Shown in pieces: positions 18,825 through 27,151 of a stretch of DNA of 64,000 nucleotides. The notes under the pieces were generated by a model. The model did not search any database, was not told the DNA's origin, and was given only the letters and a program-made list of their open reading frames with translations. Origin of the DNA: Aestuariimicrobium ganziense. GTDB lineage: Bacteria; Actinomycetota; Actinomycetes; Propionibacteriales; Propionibacteriaceae. The stretch spans positions 62,001 through 126,000 of the forward strand of contig NZ_JACYIZ010000001.1 of NCBI RefSeq assembly GCF_015352975.1, given 5' to 3'. The translations under genes and the position numbers were made by a program. Position 1 is the first letter of the stretch, and every line of letters begins with the position of its first letter.

Positions 18825-19535
18825 GTGCGTGTCGTGATTGCCCAGTGCCAGGTCGACTATGCAGGACGCCTCACCGCGCACCTGCCGATGGCGACCAGGC
18901 TGATCCTGGTCAAGGCCGACGGGTCGGTGTCGATCCATGCCGACGACCGCGCCTACAAGCCATTGAACTGGATGAGCCCGCCGTGCACGCTCACCATCCG
19001 CGAACCGCGCGAGGACGAGGCGGCCGCCGTAGCCGAGGTGGACGCGCAACTCAGCCAGGTCTGGGTGGTCGAGGCCAAGAGCGGTGACACCCTGCAGATC
19101 AGCATCGGCGAGGTCTTTCACGACTCCACCCACGAACTCGGGGTCGACCCCGGCCTGGTCAAGGACGGCGTGGAGGCCCACCTGCAGGCCCTGCTGGCCG
19201 AGCACCCAGCCACGCTCAAGGCGGGGCTGACCCTCGTCCAGCGCGAGTACCTGACCCCGATCGGCCCGGTCGACCTGCTCTGTCGTGACGTCACCGGTGC
19301 CTACGTTGCGGTCGAGGTGAAGCGCCGCGGCGAGATCGACGGTGTCGAGCAACTCACCCGCTACCTCGAGCTGATGAACCGCGACCCCTTGTTGGGCAGC
19401 GTCCAAGGCGTGTTCGCCGCGCAGCAGATCAAGCCCCAGGCTCGCACGCTGGCCACCGACCGCGGCATCGCCTGCGTGGTGGTCGACTACGACGCGCTGC
19501 GCGGCATGGACTCGGCCGACGACCGGCTGTTCTGA
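18825..19535 (+). CDS. nucS: Mismatch-specific endonuclease NucS/EndoMS
   Basis: 236 residues. NucS cuts both strands at mismatches and replaces MutS/MutL in many actinobacteria. N-terminal domain from [17 protein letters not shown]-terminal RecB-like nuclease with GPVDLLCRD and [20 protein letters not shown] (D...ExK catalytic set). It ends in DDRLF, near the position where family members carry a sliding-clamp interaction tail. Convergent with the DivIVA-like gene, stops 3 bases apart. Confidence 0.95.
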   Translation: MRVVIAQCQVDYAGRLTAHLPMATRLILVKADGSVSIHADDRAYKPLNWMSPPCTLTIREPREDEAAAVAEVDAQLSQVWVVEAKSGDTLQISIGEVFHDSTHELGVDPGLVKDGVEAHLQALLAEHPATLKAGLTLVQREYLTPIGPVDLLCRDVTGAYVAVEVKRRGEIDGVEQLTRYLELMNRDPLLGSVQGVFAAQQIKPQARTLATDRGIACVVVDYDALRGMDSADDRLF

Positions 19536-19538
19536 CCC

Positions 19539-20771
19539 TCAGTCCCGCTGGTCGCGATCCTGCTCCTCGCCATCCTGCTTGGCCGCCTCCGCGTCGTTCG
19601 TGGCGGAAGGTTCGATCGAGGGCGGTTCCTGTCCCGGCTCCAGGACGACCGTGGGCTCGGCGTCCTGGGCAGCCGCCTCGGGCCTGGGGCGGGGGCGCGA
19701 CGACTCGTCCGCCGCGAGGCCGTCGAACGGGTCGGTGTCGGGGAAGTCCGCGCCGGCCTCACCGGCCAGGGCGCGCAGGTTCTGCAACTGGGCGATCATC
19801 GAGGACTTGCGCTGCAACAACACGGCGACCTCGCGCTCGAGCTGTTCCTTGCGCCAGGCGTACTGCTCCTCGAGCCGGTCCTTCATCATCGCGGTCTGCC
19901 GGTGGGCGGCAGAGATCTGTGACTCCGCCTCGCGGGTGGCGTGCACCCGCACCCGCTCGGCCTCGTCGAGGGCCTGGGCCCGCAGTCGCTGGGCGGCCTC
20001 GGCCTCCCCGGCAAGGTGGGCGGCCGATCGCTCCTGGTGGGCGGTGAGCTCGGCCATCAACGCACTGGCACGGTCCTTGACGTCGGCGTGGTGCAGTTGG
20101 GCTCCCTCGACCACGCCCGAGGCCTCGGTGCGCGCGGCGAGCAGCAGTTCAGCGGCCTCCTGCTGGGCCTGCTCGCGCAGCCTGACCGCCTCGAGGGTCG
20201 CAGCCTCGATGATCCCGGTGGCGTTGCGATCAGCCTCAGCGAGTCGGCTGTCGGACTCCCGCTTGGCCGAGGTGACCAACGAGCCGGCCTGGGCGCGGGC
20301 CTGCTTGAGTGTGGACTCGGCATTGGCGTCCAGTTCGGCACGCAGGCTGCGCAGGTTGGCCAGACCGGCGACCCGGATGTCGTCGGCCTCGGCCTGGGCA
20401 TTGGCGCGAAGGTCGGCCGCGACCCGCCGGCCCTCCTCCTTGATGCGCTCCGCCTCGAGCCCTGCCTTGGCGACCAGGTCGGCCGACTGGGCCTCGGCGG
20501 CCCTCAGGATGGCGGTGGCGTGGGCGCTGAGCTTGCTCAGGTCGCTGGCGCCACTGCTCTGCTGGGCGGCGACCACCTCGCGACGCAACTGCCGGGTGAG
20601 GTGCTTCAGCGTCGAGAGCTGGGTCTCGATCTCGCGGACGTAGCGGTCGACCTCGTGGCGCTCGTAGCCCCACATCGCGCCGGGGAAGCTGCCGGCCGCA
20701 CTGGCCTTGTCGTCGAAGAGGTTGAGTCCGGTGTCCTCGTACTGTTCGTCGCCGAGTCGTGGCTCAGTCAC
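19539..20771 (-). CDS. DivIVA-domain-like long coiled-coil protein
   Basis: 410 residues from GTG 20771, chosen because GGGAGGA precedes it; the TTG at 20792 lies upstream of that site. After a 35-residue acidic start comes a DivIVA-like segment (FPGAMWGYERHEVDRYVREIETQL), then about 280 residues of heptad-rich, Ala/Glu/Arg-rich coiled coil, and an acidic Pro-rich tail. DivIVA/Wag31 relatives organise polar growth or septum assembly in actinobacteria. Whether this one is a polar scaffold or a filament protein cannot be decided here. It carries its own extended -10 promoter. Confidence 0.8.
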   Translation of the reverse strand: MTEPRLGDEQYEDTGLNLFDDKASAAGSFPGAMWGYERHEVDRYVREIETQLSTLKHLTRQLRREVVAAQQSSGASDLSKLSAHATAILRAAEAQSADLVAKAGLEAERIKEEGRRVAADLRANAQAEADDIRVAGLANLRSLRAELDANAESTLKQARAQAGSLVTSAKRESDSRLAEADRNATGIIEAATLEAVRLREQAQQEAAELLLAARTEASGVVEGAQLHHADVKDRASALMAELTAHQERSAAHLAGEAEAAQRLRAQALDEAERVRVHATREAESQISAAHRQTAMMKDRLEEQYAWRKEQLEREVAVLLQRKSSMIAQLQNLRALAGEAGADFPDTDPFDGLAADESSRPRPRPEAAAQDAEPTVVLEPGQEPPSIEPSATNDAEAAKQDGEEQDRDQRD

Positions 20772-20820
20772 GCTTGTCCTCCCTACAGGCAACGTGCCGG
20801 GGGCTGGGTCGTCGGCGTCA

Positions 20821-20829
20821 AACCTATCA
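20821..20829 (-). promoter_or_regulatory. Extended -10 element of the coiled-coil gene
   Basis: Minus strand TGATAGGTT matches TGnTAnnnT. Transcription would start about 42 bases before GTG 20771, leaving room for its GGGAGGA ribosome binding site. Confidence 0.45.
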
Positions 20830-20839
20830 GCGAAGCAGG

Positions 20840-20871
20840 GACGCGCCCCGGGGATTCTTCCGGGGCGCGTC
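20840..20871 (-). terminator. Intrinsic terminator after methylmalonyl-CoA epimerase gene
   Basis: Perfect 12-base inverted repeat (20840-20851 with 20860-20871) around an 8-base loop, 26 bases after the epimerase stop. It separates the epimerase from the coiled-coil gene. Confidence 0.75.
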
Positions 20872-20896
20872 GCGTGCTGTCAGGGTCGTCCGAGGA

Positions 20897-21340
20897 TCAG
20901 TGGTCGGCGTTGCCGGGCTGGGTCAGCTCGAGCAACACTCCACCGGCGTCCTTGGGGTGCACGAAGTTGATCCGGGCGCCGCCGGTGCCGGTCTTCGGTT
21001 CGGGGTAGAGCAGCCGGACGCCACGCTCACGCAGGGTCGCAGAGACCGCGTCGATGTCGGCCACGCGGTAGCACAGCTGCTGCATGCCAGGGCCGTTCTT
21101 GGCGATGAACTTGGCGATGGTGGAGTTCTCGTTGAGCGGGGCCAGCAGCTGGATCTGGGCGTTCTCGGGCAGCTGGGCACCGGTGCCCATCATCGCCTCG
21201 GCGACACCCTGCTCCTCGTTGACCTCACGATGCAGCACGCGCCAGCCGAACACCTCGGTGTGGAACTTGATGGCCTCGTCGAGGTCGGGGACGGCCAGGC
21301 CGACATGGTCGATGCAGATGAAGAGATCGCTGTTGTCCAT
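20897..21340 (-). CDS. mce: Methylmalonyl-CoA epimerase
   Basis: Interconverts the two methylmalonyl-CoA epimers between propionyl-CoA and succinyl-CoA. 147 residues, glyoxalase/VOC fold. Blocks such as DLFICIDHV, VSATLRERGVRLLY, GTGGARINF and LLELTQ closely match the Propionibacterium shermanii enzyme as I recall it. Metal ligands: H12, Q64 and E138 are present, but the fourth, a His in the family, is replaced within GMQQLCYRV (Q87/Q88). The catalytic-region Glu (E48) is kept. Start ATG 21340 follows a weak -10 CAAGCT by 6 bases. A terminator follows it. Confidence 0.94.
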   Translation of the reverse strand: MDNSDLFICIDHVGLAVPDLDEAIKFHTEVFGWRVLHREVNEEQGVAEAMMGTGAQLPENAQIQLLAPLNENSTIAKFIAKNGPGMQQLCYRVADIDAVSATLRERGVRLLYPEPKTGTGGARINFVHPKDAGGVLLELTQPGNADH

Positions 21341-21527
21341 GGGTCCAGCTTGTCATGTGCCCGCCCTGCGGCACTGGGTGGGGTGCGCGATGCCCACGGC
21401 GCGCCGCCTCGGATCGGCGGCCCTCGTCATGCATGATGAACCCACGTCGTCCGACGGGCAGCGCCAGTGTGGCAGCGGGTGGTGCCTCGAGCGACGACCT
21501 TCCCCATCTGCCACGAGGAGAGCATCT

Positions 21528-21671
21528 ATGAGCTGGGTCAAGAAAGTGGTGTGGACGCTCGTCGTGGCGTTCGCGCTGTTCTACGTCTTCACCCAACCCG
21601 AGCAGACTGCGGCCGCGATCCGGGGCTTCTTCTCCGGCCTGATCAGGCTGTTCCGCGCACTCGCCGGCTGA
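21528..21671 (+). CDS. 47-residue single-pass membrane protein of unknown function
   Basis: ATG 21528 is preceded by GAGGAG at 21515-21520 with 7-base spacing, a good ribosome binding site. One membrane helix (about residues 5-24, VVWTLVVAFALFYVFTQ) is followed by an amphipathic basic C-terminus (RGFFSGLIRLFRAL). It lies 29 bases before the PH-domain gene and is probably co-transcribed. No family recognised. The 187-base gap before it holds a TCATGCATGA palindrome but no convincing promoter. Confidence 0.65.
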   Translation: MSWVKKVVWTLVVAFALFYVFTQPEQTAAAIRGFFSGLIRLFRALAG

Positions 21672-21700
21672 GCCGCGACGCTGTCGCCGGTCGGTCAGCC

Positions 21701-22246
21701 ATGGCGTTCCTGAGGCGCTTCCTCGTCCCTGACGTCGACAGGCACCTGCTCGACGACGAGGGCGAGTACGTCATCGACGAGGTGGCCAAGCACTGGATCA
21801 CGATCGTGGTGCCCGTCGCCGCCGTGGTGGCCAGCATGCTCGCCTTCGGGGCGATGCCCTGGATGGGGCCGTGGTTCTGGGCCGGCCTGGTGCTGGGAGC
21901 CGCGTTGCTGGTCTACGGCCTGCTGGGCATCCACCGTCAGTACATGGATCGGTTCGTGGTGACCAACATGCGGGTGTTCCGCGTGCACGGCATCCTCAGC
22001 CAGCACCTCGCGACCATGCCGATGACCCGAATCCTCGACATCTCGGTGTACCAGCCCTTCTTCGGACGGCTTGCCGGGTACGGCCACTTCGTCTTCGAGT
22101 CGGCCGCCCAGGACCAGGGGCTGCGCGACATCAAGTACGTGGGCCACCCCGAGGAGCGCGACCTGACCATCCAGCGCACGATCCAGCGCGCCGGACTGCG
22201 CAGCATGGTTCGCCGGGCCGACCCCGACGACCGCGACGGCAACTGA
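21701..22246 (+). CDS. Bacterial PH-domain membrane protein
   Basis: 181 residues. Two adjacent membrane helices (about 32-52 and 57-77) are followed by a bacterial PH-like (bPH2/YdbS type) domain with RQYMDRFVVTNMRVFRVHGILSQ and MTRILDISVYQPF. Members are common small actinobacterial membrane proteins of unknown role. ATG 21701 starts at the family-typical FLRRFLVPDVDRHLL. Confidence 0.85.
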   Translation: MAFLRRFLVPDVDRHLLDDEGEYVIDEVAKHWITIVVPVAAVVASMLAFGAMPWMGPWFWAGLVLGAALLVYGLLGIHRQYMDRFVVTNMRVFRVHGILSQHLATMPMTRILDISVYQPFFGRLAGYGHFVFESAAQDQGLRDIKYVGHPEERDLTIQRTIQRAGLRSMVRRADPDDRDGN

Positions 22247-22273
22247 GCCGCTGCCCCTGCGACCCCGCCTCGC

Positions 22274-22279
22274 TAGGCT
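22274..22279 (+). promoter_or_regulatory. -10 hexamer TAGGCT, leaderless start of the channel gene
   Basis: Seven bases separate TAGGCT from ATG 22287. The following frame begins with a Rossmann-like strand, which supports this start even though the frame is soon broken. Confidence 0.5.
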
Positions 22280-22286
22280 GCGCGGC

Positions 22287-23665
22287 ATGGGGGACGAGCC
22301 AGTGAGGGTGGTCGTGGTGGGTTGCACCAGCACCAGCCTGCGCTTGGTGGACGAACTCCTCGGCGCGGGAGTCACGGTCGACGTGGTGGCACCCTGAGCG
22401 AGCTGCTGGGGCACTGCAGGGTGCTGTCGTCGGCAGAGTTGGCCACCCCGTCGTTCGTCGCCGCCGGATTGCCCGGCGGCCAGGCCGACTCCTTCGACCT
22501 CGCCGGACGACGGGTGGTCGCAGGCGCCCGGGAACTGGTCGGCGGGCCCCTGCTGGCCGTCCTGGGCAACAGCAGGGGGCGTGGCTCGGCGGCGTTGCCG
22601 GGGGACGAGGGCGACGTGGTGCTGGGCAGTCGAGTGCTGCCGGTGTCGCGGCCACCTGCGCGCCAGAACGGCGTGGTCGGAGCCGTCGCCCGCGTCTTCG
22701 ACCGCAGGCTTCGCTGGGTGGTGACCATCCTGGTGCTGCTGATGCTGGCCTCGACGGTCTACTTCCGGATGGTGGCCGGACTGGAGTGGTCACTGGCGTT
22801 CTACGCCGCTGTCACCGCCTCGACCCTGACCGGGATCGGCGACATCGGCGAGATGTCCCCTGCAGCGCGTTTCGGTGCGCTCGCGATCCAGTTGTTCGGA
22901 CTCGTGCTCAGCTCCGGCATCACCGCCGTCATCGTGGACGCCCTGCTCAGCGCCCGGCTGGCGGCCCTGGCCGGGGGAGTGCGCGGCAAACCCACCCACC
23001 ACGTCGTGGTCTGCGGACTGGGACGGATCGGGCGAGCGGTCGCGCTCGACCTCAAGCAGCGGGGTATGCCGGTGATCGCCATCGAGCGCACCGAGACCAC
23101 CACCGGCGTGAGCCAGGCACGCCAGGCCGGCATCCCGGTGATCGTGGCCGAGGCCAGCGACGCCCAGGTGCTCGAGCAGGCCGGGGTCTCGCGCGCTGAC
23201 ACCGTCATGGCGCTGACCGACAACGATGCCGCCAACCTCGAGATCGCTCTGACTGCACGACACGTGCGCCCCGACGTACGACTGGTCATCCGACTCTTCG
23301 ACCAGGGATTGGCCGAACGGGTCGAGCGGCGGCTGGGGCTGGGCCAGACCCGCTCGGTGTCGATGGTGGCTGCGCCTGCCTTCGCGGCGGCCGTGCTGGG
23401 CCACCGTGTCGACCGGGTGGTCTCGGTCGGTCGCCAGGTGCTGGTGCTGACCGAGGTCGAGGTGGCGCGCGTGCCCGGGGGTGACCGCGCCCTGGTCGGC
23501 CAACTCGAGGCGCCCCACCAGGTGCGGGTGCTGGCGCATCGCCGCCAGTCTGAGCAGTGGAGTTGGACGGTCCCGGCCAACACCTCGGTGCGCCCGGGTG
23601 ACCTGGTGGCCGTGGCGGCGACCAGGTCAGGCCTGGCCGGGCTCAATCGGCTGGTGGCTCGCTGA
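22287..23665 (+). CDS. Potassium-channel protein with two RCK/TrkA-N domains; frame broken and first RCK domain internally deleted
   Basis: From ATG 22287 the frame reads a TrkA-N start (RVVVVGCTSTSLRLVDELL) and stops at TGA 22395-22397. The protein resumes in the -1 frame near 22391 (LSELLGHCRVLSSAELATPSF) and runs to 23665. Later parts: membrane helix LRWVVTILVLLMLASTVYF, pore region with unusual filter LTGIGD, second helix, then a complete RCK domain (VVVCGLGRIGRAVA) and a C-terminal TrkA-C-like part. Aligning the first RCK domain with the second shows roughly 70 residues missing at the break point. Inactive, or expressed from an internal start as a channel with one RCK domain. Confidence 0.75.
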
Positions 23666-23688
23666 CGTCTTCCGGCAAAGGGGCATTG

Positions 23689-24489
23689 TCAGTGGGGGCG
23701 CAGTCCCAGTTCGCGTTCCCAGACCGCCAACGCCGCCTGCTCGACCGCAGCGGGCCACAGCGTGCCCGTCTGCTCGGCCAAACGGCGTCCTCGTCGAAGG
23801 TACTCGCCGACGATTCCCTGTTGGGCACGCAGCACCGATGCCTCGTCCACCCCGATCGGGCCGATCGCGGCCAAGGCCGAGTGCTGCTCGGCGGTCAGGT
23901 ACCGGTTGAGTCGCTTGGCACCGTCGTTCTTGCGCACACCGTTCTCGGCCAGCATCAGTGGAACCAGCCACTGGTCGCGCATCATCGCCGTGCCCGCCGA
24001 GGCTGCCAGCCACTCGCCACGCCCGGCCACCGCGACCAGGTTGCCGACGAAGTAGCAGAAGACCTCGGGTCGCCCGACGGGCCAGTAGGGCTCCGTGGAC
24101 GACGGTGCCGGTGCGATGTCGTCCAGCCGGTCGTCCTTGTCGAGCAGGACGACCCGCGGCAGGTCGTCGAGGGCGTCGTCGACGTCGTGCACGATCAGGT
24201 CGACGTGCAACCAGTCCGGGGTGACCAACAGGTGTCCGCCGGCCACCCCGGGGAGGGTGTCAGCGATCACCGTCCGCACCAGCCCGGTGACCCAGGCAAG
24301 GACCTCGAAGCCAGGTTCGGTGAGCAGGTGCAGGTCGAGGTCGCTCCAACGGTCCGCAGTACCCGCGGCGAGCGAACCGCCCGCGAAGACCGCCCGGACG
24401 CGCTCCTGGCGGGCCAGGTCGGCGAGCAGGGTGGTCAGCAGGCCCCGCAGGTCCTCGGGGACGGCCAAGGACTCAGGCCAGGGCCGCAT
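23689..24489 (-). CDS. Nucleotidyltransferase-domain protein
   Basis: 266 residues. The Pol-beta-type nucleotidyltransferase motif GGSLAAGTADRWSDLDLHLL (GS...DxD) is near residue 40, and the third acidic position is probably in WLHVDLIVHD. A helical C-terminal domain follows, as in streptomycin adenylyltransferase-like proteins. Substrate unknown; a role in drug resistance should not be assumed. ATG 24489 overlaps the stop of the phosphoglucomutase gene by 17 bases, so the two are coupled. Confidence 0.8.
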   Translation of the reverse strand: MRPWPESLAVPEDLRGLLTTLLADLARQERVRAVFAGGSLAAGTADRWSDLDLHLLTEPGFEVLAWVTGLVRTVIADTLPGVAGGHLLVTPDWLHVDLIVHDVDDALDDLPRVVLLDKDDRLDDIAPAPSSTEPYWPVGRPEVFCYFVGNLVAVAGRGEWLAASAGTAMMRDQWLVPLMLAENGVRKNDGAKRLNRYLTAEQHSALAAIGPIGVDEASVLRAQQGIVGEYLRRGRRLAEQTGTLWPAAVEQAALAVWERELGLRPH

Positions 24490-26101
24490 CGACCACCTCG
24501 CGCGCCTGGGCCTGCACCTGGGCCAGGTGCTCGGGGCTCTTCAGCGACTCGGCGTAGATCTTGTACTTGTCCTCGGTGCCCGAGGGGCGGGCAGCGAACC
24601 AGGCGTTCTCGGTGACCACCTTGATGCCACCGATCGCCGCGCCGTTGCCCGGAGCATCGGTGAGCGTGGCCACGATCGGCTCGCCGGCGAGTTCGGTGGC
24701 CGTGACGTCGGCGGGGGAGAGGGCCTTCAGCCTGGCCTTCTGCTCGCGGTTGGCGTCGGCATCCACCCGGGCGTAGTAGCTGCGGCCGAAATCTGCCTCG
24801 AGGTCGGCGTAGTGCTGGCTGGGCGTCCTGCCGGTGACGGCAGTGATCTCGCTGGCGAGCAGGTCGAGGATCAGGCCGTCCTTGTCGGTGGTCCACGTGC
24901 CTGCGTTGAGCTCCAGGAAGCTGGCACCGGCGGACTCCTCACCGCCGAAACCGAAGTCACCCGAGATCAGTCCGGGCACGAACCACTTGAACCCGACTGG
25001 CACTTCGACCAGCCGTCGTCCGATCTGGCTGGCGACCTTGTCGATCATCGAGCTCGACACCAGGGTCTTGCCGACCGCTGCGGCGGACGGCCACCCGGGT
25101 CGGTGGGTGAACAGGTACTGGATGGCGGCCGCCAGGTAGGCGTTGGGGTTCATCAGCCCGGCGTCGGGGGTGACGATGCCATGGCGGTCGGCGTCGGCGT
25201 CGTTGCCGGTGGAGATGTCGTAGGCATCGCGGTTGGCGATCAGCGACGCCATGGCGTTGGGCGAGGAGCAGTCCATCCGGATCTTGCCGTCGGTGTCGAG
25301 GGTCATGAAGCGCCAGGTCGGGTCGACCGTGGGGTTGACCACGGTCAGGTTCGGCAGCAGGTGCTCGGCGATGTACTCCCAGTACTGCACGGAGGCCCCA
25401 CCCATCGGATCGGCGCCGATCCGCAGCCCTGACTCGCGGATGGCGTCGAGGTCGACGACGTTGACCAGGTCCTGGCAGTAAGCGGTGCGGTAGTCGAAGC
25501 GCACCACGTCGGCGTCGGCCCGTGCGTAGGGGGTGCGCCGGATCGAGCCCGGGTCGGCCAACAGCTCGTTGGCGCGGTCGGCGATCCAACTGGTGGCGTC
25601 GGTGTCGGCGGGTCCACCGTTCGGCGGGTTGTACTTGAACCCCCCGTCACGCGGCGGATTGTGCGAGGGGGTGACCACGATCCCGTCGGCCTGGCTCTGC
25701 GCGTGCTGCCGGTTGTACTGGATGATGGCCCGGCTCACGGCCGGGGTGGGGGTGTACTCGTCGTCACGCTCGGCCAGCACCTGGACGCCGTGGGCGTGCA
25801 GCACCTCGATGGCGGTCGTCCAGGCCGGCAGCGACAGTGCGTGCGGGTCCTTGCCGATGAACAGTGGACCGGTGGTGCCCTGCTGCGCCCGGTACTCCAC
25901 GATCGCTTGGGTGGTGGCGGCGATGTGGGCGTCGTTGAAGGCCACGTCGAGGCTGGAGCCGCGATGACCGGACGTGCCGAAGACCACCATCTGGTCGGGG
26001 TTGCTCGGGTCGGGGACCAGGTCGTGGTAGGCCGCCAGCAGGGCCTCAACGTCGATCAGGTCGGATTCCTGGGCCACTTGGCCCGCGCGCTCATGTGCCA
26101 T
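24473..26101 (-). CDS. pgm: Phosphoglucomutase (alpha-D-glucose type)
   Basis: Interconverts glucose-1-phosphate and glucose-6-phosphate. 542 residues from ATG 26101 (start MAHERAGQVAQ). FGTSGHRGSS at the N-terminus, phospho-serine loop TPSHNPPRDGG, metal loop GNDADADRHG, sugar loop GGEESAG and C-terminal RPSGTEDKYKIYAES. The frame continues to 26206 but without family similarity. It feeds glucose-1-phosphate to glycogen synthesis, in line with the nearby glg genes. A CAGGAT hexamer 6 bases before the ATG may be the -10. Confidence 0.96.
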   Translation of the reverse strand: MAHERAGQVAQESDLIDVEALLAAYHDLVPDPSNPDQMVVFGTSGHRGSSLDVAFNDAHIAATTQAIVEYRAQQGTTGPLFIGKDPHALSLPAWTTAIEVLHAHGVQVLAERDDEYTPTPAVSRAIIQYNRQHAQSQADGIVVTPSHNPPRDGGFKYNPPNGGPADTDATSWIADRANELLADPGSIRRTPYARADADVVRFDYRTAYCQDLVNVVDLDAIRESGLRIGADPMGGASVQYWEYIAEHLLPNLTVVNPTVDPTWRFMTLDTDGKIRMDCSSPNAMASLIANRDAYDISTGNDADADRHGIVTPDAGLMNPNAYLAAAIQYLFTHRPGWPSAAAVGKTLVSSSMIDKVASQIGRRLVEVPVGFKWFVPGLISGDFGFGGEESAGASFLELNAGTWTTDKDGLILDLLASEITAVTGRTPSQHYADLEADFGRSYYARVDADANREQKARLKALSPADVTATELAGEPIVATLTDAPGNGAAIGGIKVVTENAWFAARPSGTEDKYKIYAESLKSPEHLAQVQAQAREVVDAALA

Positions 26102-26178
26102 GGCTCCATCCTGTCCGGTCGGGGTTGCGCCCGGGTAGCGGTTGCCGTGAATTGTGCCCGCACTGGTTGAATGGGCCC

Positions 26179-27129
26179 ATGACCGACGCCCCCGTGCCCG
26201 GAGCAACCAGCCCGGACAACACCACCGCCAACGCCCAGTTCTCCCGCCCCGGCGCGATGGACCTGTCCGGCCTCACCCAGGCCGCAGGTGCCGAACCGGC
26301 GACCGGCGGTGGGCCTGATGCACCTGCCGCAGCGGGTTCGTCGTGGGTCATCCAGGTCACCGAGGCCAGTTTCGACCAGACCATGCAGCTGTCACTGCGT
26401 CATCCCGTGGTGCTGGAGCTGTGGTCGCCGCGCGCCCAGGGCGCCGAGCAGCTCAGTGCCGACCTCGTCCAGCTCACCAATGCCGCTGCCGGCCAGTGGT
26501 TGCTGGCCAGGGTGAACGTCGACACCGACCCACGGATCGCCCAGGCCCTGCAGGTGCAGGCGGTGCCGACCGTGGTGGCGGTCATCGGCGGGCAGTTGGC
26601 GCCGCTGTTCCAGGGCACCCAGCCCCGTGAGCAGATCAAGGCAGCCCTCGACCAGGTCGTCCAGGTGTCGGCGGCCAGTGGCATCGTCGGCCGGGCCGAG
26701 CCGGTGGCCGGTGGCCCCACCGGCGAACAGGAGCCAGTGGCCGATCCCCGGTTCGCCAAGGCAGACGAGGCCCTGGAGCGCGGCGACCTCGCCGCAGCCC
26801 TGGCCGAGTACGACGCGCTGCTCGCCCAGACCCCCCGGGATGCCCAGGTGCAGGCCGGACGGGCCCAGGTCGCACTGATGATGCGTGCCCAGGGGGAGGC
26901 GACCGACGGGGACGACCCGGTGGGTGCCGAACTGGCTGCCGCCGACCAACTGCTCGTCCAGGGCGACCTCGACGGCGCCTTCGAGCGCCTGCTCACCGTG
27001 GTGCGTGAGAACGACGGGGACGAGCGCGAGCGAGCCCGCGTCCGGTTGCTCGAACTGTTCGCCGTGGTGGGCAACAGCGACCCGGCGGTGCTCAGGGCAC
27101 GCCGGGCGCTGTCGACCGCACTGTTCTGA
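26179..27129 (+). CDS. Thioredoxin-fold/TPR co-chaperone-like protein (YbbN/CnoX type)
   Basis: 316 residues. After a 55-residue low-complexity start comes a thioredoxin fold (about 57-165). Where the CxxC would be it reads LWSPRAQGAEQL, so it is not a dithiol oxidoreductase; the cis-Pro region VQAVPTVVAV is kept. The C-terminal half is helical and TPR-like (ALERGDLAAALAEYDALL, AADQLLVQGDLDGAFERLL). E. coli YbbN is a chaperedoxin-type holdase helper. ATG 26179 is 6 bases after a weak -10 (TTGAAT). Convergent with glgB. Confidence 0.88.
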   Translation: MTDAPVPGATSPDNTTANAQFSRPGAMDLSGLTQAAGAEPATGGGPDAPAAAGSSWVIQVTEASFDQTMQLSLRHPVVLELWSPRAQGAEQLSADLVQLTNAAAGQWLLARVNVDTDPRIAQALQVQAVPTVVAVIGGQLAPLFQGTQPREQIKAALDQVVQVSAASGIVGRAEPVAGGPTGEQEPVADPRFAKADEALERGDLAAALAEYDALLAQTPRDAQVQAGRAQVALMMRAQGEATDGDDPVGAELAAADQLLVQGDLDGAFERLLTVVRENDGDERERARVRLLELFAVVGNSDPAVLRARRALSTALF

Positions 27130-27151
27130 TCGGGCCTGTCGCTCGGAGTGC

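Noticed and set aside
21427..21436. TCATGCATGA palindrome as an operator
   Set aside because: A single 10-base palindrome with no second copy and no known regulator match; noted only.
22385..22400. Programmed frameshift at CCC-TGA in the channel gene
   Set aside because: CCC-TGA favours +1 shifting, but the downstream frame is -1, and about 70 residues of the first RCK domain are missing as well, so deletion is the better explanation.
23689..24489. Antibiotic-resistance adenylyltransferase
   Set aside because: The nucleotidyltransferase motif is clear, but there is no specific similarity I can support to a resistance enzyme, and it is coupled to pgm.
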